Shown: in pieces, positions 6,359 through 8,795 of the stretch
How the letters are laid out: each line of letters begins with the position of its first letter
Numbering within the stretch: position 1 is the stretch's first letter
Notes under the pieces: generated by a model
Told to the model about the DNA's origin: nothing
The model's database searches: none
The model's input: the letters and a program-made list of their open reading frames with translations, nothing else
Translations under genes and position numbers: made by a program
Source: Shimia sp041624275
GTDB taxonomy: Bacteria > Pseudomonadota > Alphaproteobacteria > Rhodobacterales > Rhodobacteraceae
DNA length: 8,795 nt
Direction: 5' to 3'
Assembly: GCF_041624275.1 (NCBI RefSeq)
Contig: NZ_JBFJVE010000136.1
Span: forward strand, 1 to 8,795

Positions 6359-7432
6359 ATGATCCGCAGCCGCCCCCTTCCCGGCCCTCCTGCCGCCCCG
6401 ATCGGCGGCTTTCTCGAGCTCGAGCGGCCCGGGCCCGGCGCCCCTGCGGCCGATCTGCTGACCCATTGGCAGGCCGGCGCCGCCCCGGCCTGGGTCAATG
6501 CGACCTCGGCGCTGGCGGCGCTGGTGGCGCGGCTGCGCCCGCAGCGGGTCTGGCTGCCGGGCTATCTCTGCGCCGAACTGGTGGCGGCGGCGCCGCCGCC
6601 GGCGCGGCGCTTCTTTGCCCTCGGCGATGATCTCGAGCCCGAGATCGCGATGCTCGACGGCGCCCTCGCCCCCGGCGATCTGCTGCTGGCGGTCAATATG
6701 TTCGGCCGCGCCCCGGGGCCGGGCTGGCGCCAATTCGTCGCCGCCCACCCCGGGGTCACCTTCGTCGAGGACTGTGCCCAGGCGCTGGACACCGGCGCCC
6801 CCGCCTGGGGCGACTGGCGGCTCTATTCGCCGCGCAAGCTGGTCGGGGTGCCCGAGGGCGGTATTCTGGTGGCGGTGAGCGGGCGGGCAAGGGCCATGGC
6901 GCCGGAGATTCACCCCGACATGGGCCTGCGGGCCGACGACGGGCCCGGCTGGCGGACCCGGCTGGCGCCGCTCGAGGCGCGCCGGGCGGCGCCGCGCGAC
7001 AATGCCGCCTGGCACGGGCTGCACCGCGCCGCCGAGGCCAGCCACCGGATCGGCGCGGCGCCGATGAGCCGGCTGGCCCGCGACCTGCTGGCCCGGCTCG
7101 ACCCGGCGCCGATGAGCGCCGCGCGCAAGCGCAACCATGCCCATCTGGGCCGGCTGCTGGGCGATCATGCGCTGCGCCCCGATCCGGCGCCGGCATGGGC
7201 CCCCTCGGGGTTTGCGGTGCAGGTCCCGGCGGCGCGGCGCGACACGGTGCTGGCGCATCTGCACGGGGCCGGGATCTTTGCCGCCGTCCATTGGCGCGCG
7301 ATCCCGGCGCCGGCGGCCTTTGCCGCCGATCACGCCCGGGCCGCGGGCCTGATCACCCTGCCCTGCGACCACCGCTACGGGCCGGCCGAGATGGAGACCG
7401 TGGCCGAGATTTTTCTGGCGGCCTGCCGGTGA
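6359..7432 (+). CDS. Divergent DegT/DnrJ/EryC1/StrS-type PLP-dependent protein
   Basis: From the ATG at 6359 this is a 357-residue fold-type I PLP protein. VWLPGYLCAEL (64-74) corresponds to the P-Y-F/L segment of DegT proteins. VTFVEDCAQAL (133-143) holds the pyridine-contacting Asp138. LYSPRKLVGVPEGGIL (156-171) holds the likely cofactor lysine, Lys160. The tail LITLPCDHRYGPAEM (331-345) is typical of the family. The SGT-A-L phosphate-binding motif is degenerate: it reads NATSALAAL (47-55). It belongs to a subgroup with an RK--GVP-GG lysine motif, distinct from the protein at 2753-3874, so it may use a different substrate or not be a sugar aminotransferase. The same frame extends to a GTG at 6326, but the hairpin there and the family-like start near PIGGFLEL favour the ATG. 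No clear ribosome site is visible. The glycosyltransferase gene follows after 50 bp. Confidence 0.8.
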   Translation: MIRSRPLPGPPAAPIGGFLELERPGPGAPAADLLTHWQAGAAPAWVNATSALAALVARLRPQRVWLPGYLCAELVAAAPPPARRFFALGDDLEPEIAMLDGALAPGDLLLAVNMFGRAPGPGWRQFVAAHPGVTFVEDCAQALDTGAPAWGDWRLYSPRKLVGVPEGGILVAVSGRARAMAPEIHPDMGLRADDGPGWRTRLAPLEARRAAPRDNAAWHGLHRAAEASHRIGAAPMSRLARDLLARLDPAPMSAARKRNHAHLGRLLGDHALRPDPAPAWAPSGFAVQVPAARRDTVLAHLHGAGIFAAVHWRAIPAPAAFAADHARAAGLITLPCDHRYGPAEMETVAEIFLAACR

Positions 7433-7434
7433 AT

Positions 7435-7452
7435 GGGCGATAACGCCCTTTT
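7435..7452 (+). terminator. Short intrinsic-terminator-like hairpin after the second aminotransferase gene
   Basis: GGGCG (7435-7439), an ATAA loop (7440-7443), CGCCC (7444-7448) and TTTT (7449-7452) begin two bases after the TGA. The stem has only five pairs, but all are G-C. It may terminate transcription fully or partly before the glycosyltransferase gene, 30 bp on. Confidence 0.5.
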
Positions 7453-7460
7453 GAAAAACC

Positions 7461-7473
7461 CTTTCCGCGAAAG
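7461..7473. repeat. Interrupted palindrome before the glycosyltransferase start
   Basis: CTTTC (7461-7465) and GAAAG (7469-7473) are inverted around CGC. The right arm lies nine bases before the ATG at 7483 and is the only purine-rich stretch that could act as its ribosome site, so pairing of the arms could mask it. An operator role is equally possible. Confidence 0.4.
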
Positions 7474-7482
7474 ACCCTTGCC

Positions 7483-8391
7483 ATGAAAATCGCCGCCCTC
7501 ATCGGCATGAAGGACGAGATCGAGCTGGTGCGCGACGCCATCGACCACCTGCGCCGCATCGGTGTCGACCATATCATCGCCAGCGACGGCGGCTCGCGCG
7601 ACGGCACCGCCGAGGTGCTGGAGGCGCTGGTGGCCGAGGCCGGCGGCGAAGGCATCGAGCTGATGCCCTATGACGACCGCGACCCCGAGACCGACCGCCG
7701 TATCGGCGAAGAGGCGCTGGCGCGGGCGCGGGCGGCGGGGGCCGATTGGCTGCTGTTCTGCGATGCCGATGAATTCTGGCTGCCGGCGACCGGCCGGCTG
7801 CGCGACTGCCTGGCGCTGGCCGAGGCCGATGTGCTGAATGTCGCCCGCTACAACGTGCCCTTGCTCGAGGATGGTCCGGCCCTGCCCCTGCCGGTCTCGC
7901 CGGCCGCCTATCACCAGGTGCTGCTCTATGCGCCGGACGAGGATGTGCGGGCCCGCTACATGCGGCTTCGGGAGGACAGCGAGGCGGCCTGGATCGCCTC
8001 GGTGCCGATCGGCAAGATCATGGTGCGCCCGCAGCGGGTCGCCGGCGCCGGCGATGGCGGCCACCGGGCGGTCGCCGCCGCCGGGGTGACCCTGCGCGAG
8101 ACCCGGCCGGCGGATCTGGTGATCGCCCATGTGCCCTTTTCGACCGCGGCCCGCTTTGCCCGCAAGGTGGCCAATATTGCCGCCGTGGTGGCGGCCAGCG
8201 GCGACAGCTGGGACGAAGGCTCGGCCTGGCACTGGCGGCGCTGGCTGGACAGTGTCTCGGGCCCCGGCGGCATCGCCGCCGAGATGGCGCGCAACCGCAT
8301 CGACCGGGCCGAGCTGGACCGGCTGCGGGCCGGCGGCGTGGTGCGTTCGGCGGCCGATCTGCTGAGCGATCAGGCGGCGCCGGCGCGGTAG
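7483..8391 (+). CDS. Family 2-like glycosyltransferase (GT-A fold)
   Basis: This 302-residue cytoplasmic protein has the GT-A start seen in family 2-type transferases (PF13704-like). IAALIGMKDEIELV (3-16) is the first strand and sugar-nucleotide loop. SDGGSRDGT (34-42) corresponds to the common DDGS-DGT turn. WLLFCDADEFWLP (89-101) carries the metal-binding Asp94-x-Asp96 pair followed by Glu97. The distal IAHVPFSTAARFARKV (214-229) fits the conserved H---S---F--K segment, with His216. No membrane helices are visible, so it probably works at the inner face of the membrane, adding a sugar to a lipid-linked or protein acceptor. Donor and linkage cannot be read. It follows a terminator-like hairpin and the divergent DegT-like gene, and its last 22 bp overlap the convergent acyltransferase gene. 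Confident of the family, not of the sugar. Confidence 0.85.
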   Translation: MKIAALIGMKDEIELVRDAIDHLRRIGVDHIIASDGGSRDGTAEVLEALVAEAGGEGIELMPYDDRDPETDRRIGEEALARARAAGADWLLFCDADEFWLPATGRLRDCLALAEADVLNVARYNVPLLEDGPALPLPVSPAAYHQVLLYAPDEDVRARYMRLREDSEAAWIASVPIGKIMVRPQRVAGAGDGGHRAVAAAGVTLRETRPADLVIAHVPFSTAARFARKVANIAAVVAASGDSWDEGSAWHWRRWLDSVSGPGGIAAEMARNRIDRAELDRLRAGGVVRSAADLLSDQAAPAR

Positions 8392-8795
8392 GGCGGGAAA
8401 TAGGCCGCCCCGCGGTCGGCCCCGGCCGCCTGGCACAGGCGGTCGAACAGCGCCGGGCGGTAGACCTGGTGCAGCGCCCGCAGCGGGTGGGCGTCGATAT
8501 TGAAACGCAGCTTCATCCGGTGCAGCCCGTCCCCGGGCCGGCCATAGCCGCCGATATTGACGAAACGCACGCCGCGCCGGCGCAGCGCGGCGCAGGCCTG
8601 CAGGATCAGCCAGCCCTGCAGGGGCCGCCCGGACGGGCTCGAGCCGGCCAGGTGCAGCTCGGCCCGCTGGCCCCTGATCCAGCCCAGATGGGCGGCCTCG
8701 ATGCGGCCCGCGACCTCGGCCCCGAAGGCCACCGAGGCCTCGGCCGCGAACCAGCGCCCCAGGGTCGCGGCGTCAAAGAGCGGCGCCGCGCCGGC
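8370..8795 (-). CDS. FemAB/GNAT-like acyltransferase, C-terminal part (5' truncated)
   Basis: The minus-strand frame is open from the right edge to a TGA at 8370-8372, giving 141 residues. It matches the C-terminal GNAT half of FemAB/BioF2-like acyltransferases. EVAGRIEAAHLGWIRGQRAE (27-46) forms the sheet and hairpin, GRPLQGWLILQACAALR (56-72) the helix, VNIGG (79-83) the next strand, and GLHRMKLRFN (90-99) replaces the FKrgfG segment. It shares an order of motifs and a C-terminal F-P-x-Y-R-x-G (133-139) with the acyltransferase at 4041-5033, which has FPAYRSG near its end. The two are probably distant paralogues. A GTG at 8730-8732 could be mistaken for the start, but family-like sequence continues upstream of it. 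The role is inferred to be N-acylation of an amino sugar or glycan. The N-terminal half lies outside the window. Confidence 0.7.
   Translation of the reverse strand, partial: AGAAPLFDAATLGRWFAAEASVAFGAEVAGRIEAAHLGWIRGQRAELHLAGSSPSGRPLQGWLILQACAALRRRGVRFVNIGGYGRPGDGLHRMKLRFNIDAHPLRALHQVYRPALFDRLCQAAGADRGAAYFPPYRAGAA

Noticed and set aside
3834..6362. An 842-codon open frame on the plus strand
   Set aside because: It runs antisense to three genes with clear family motifs, and its product is low-complexity Gly/Ala/Arg-rich sequence with no recognisable domain. Long antisense frames are expected at this GC content.
5789..7372. A 527-codon minus-strand frame crossing two genes and the G-rich gap
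   Set aside because: It spans parts of two well-supported genes and translates the G tract as Pro-rich low-complexity sequence.
8370..8732. A complete 120-residue gene starting at the GTG at 8732
   Set aside because: The frame stays open to the window edge, and family proteins need the upstream half, so the gene is treated as truncated.
1..8795. tRNA, rRNA, CRISPR array, transposase or insertion-sequence ends
   Set aside because: No cloverleaf-like sequences, regularly spaced repeats, transposase motifs or long terminal inverted repeats were seen on reading both strands.

Overview
The window is high-GC DNA, with G/C-ending codons throughout, and the proteins look like those of a Rhodobacterales-type alphaproteobacterium (Rhodobacter, Paracoccus and relatives). 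The left edge holds the 3' end of a ParB-family partition gene of the kind found on plasmids and chromids in this order. About 65 bp after it lies a perfect 16-bp palindrome that resembles a parS site. The window is therefore probably part of an extrachromosomal replicon, close to its maintenance region. This is inference: no replication gene or parA is visible.

The rest is a surface-polysaccharide or glycoconjugate gene set. From left to right: a membrane-anchored nucleotide-sugar 4,6-dehydratase of the CapD/WbpM/PglF type (+, 847-2745); a DegT/DnrJ/EryC1/StrS aminotransferase (-, 2753-3874); a FemAB/GNAT-like acyltransferase (-, 4041-5033) just downstream of a protein-arginine-methyltransferase-like enzyme (-, 5040-6173); a second, divergent DegT-like protein (+, 6359-7432); a family 2-like glycosyltransferase (+, 7483-8391); and the 3' part of a second FemAB/GNAT-like gene (-, 8370 to the right edge). 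Transcription units alternate in direction. The dehydratase and first aminotransferase converge with a 7-bp gap. The methyltransferase and second aminotransferase diverge across a G-rich 185-bp region. The glycosyltransferase and the last gene converge with a 22-bp overlap.

Together the genes suggest a pathway. The dehydratase makes a 4-keto-6-deoxy sugar nucleotide, an aminotransferase converts the keto group to an amine, a GNAT-fold enzyme acylates the amine, and the glycosyltransferase adds a sugar to a surface glycan. The PRMT-like methyltransferase has no obvious place in this scheme. It is the most unusual gene here: it keeps the PRMT landmarks (an N-terminal ML-D--RT--Y stretch, a double-E loop with the usual spacing, and a THW-loop equivalent reading TCW) but sits 6 bp upstream of an acyltransferase in a glycan locus.

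Non-coding signals include the parS-like palindrome, an AT-rich island with an extended -10 promoter before the first aminotransferase gene, a nine-run G tract that could form a quadruplex, an 11-bp perfect inverted repeat just ahead of the second aminotransferase gene, and a short intrinsic-terminator-like hairpin before the glycosyltransferase. I saw no tRNA, rRNA, CRISPR array or insertion sequence.
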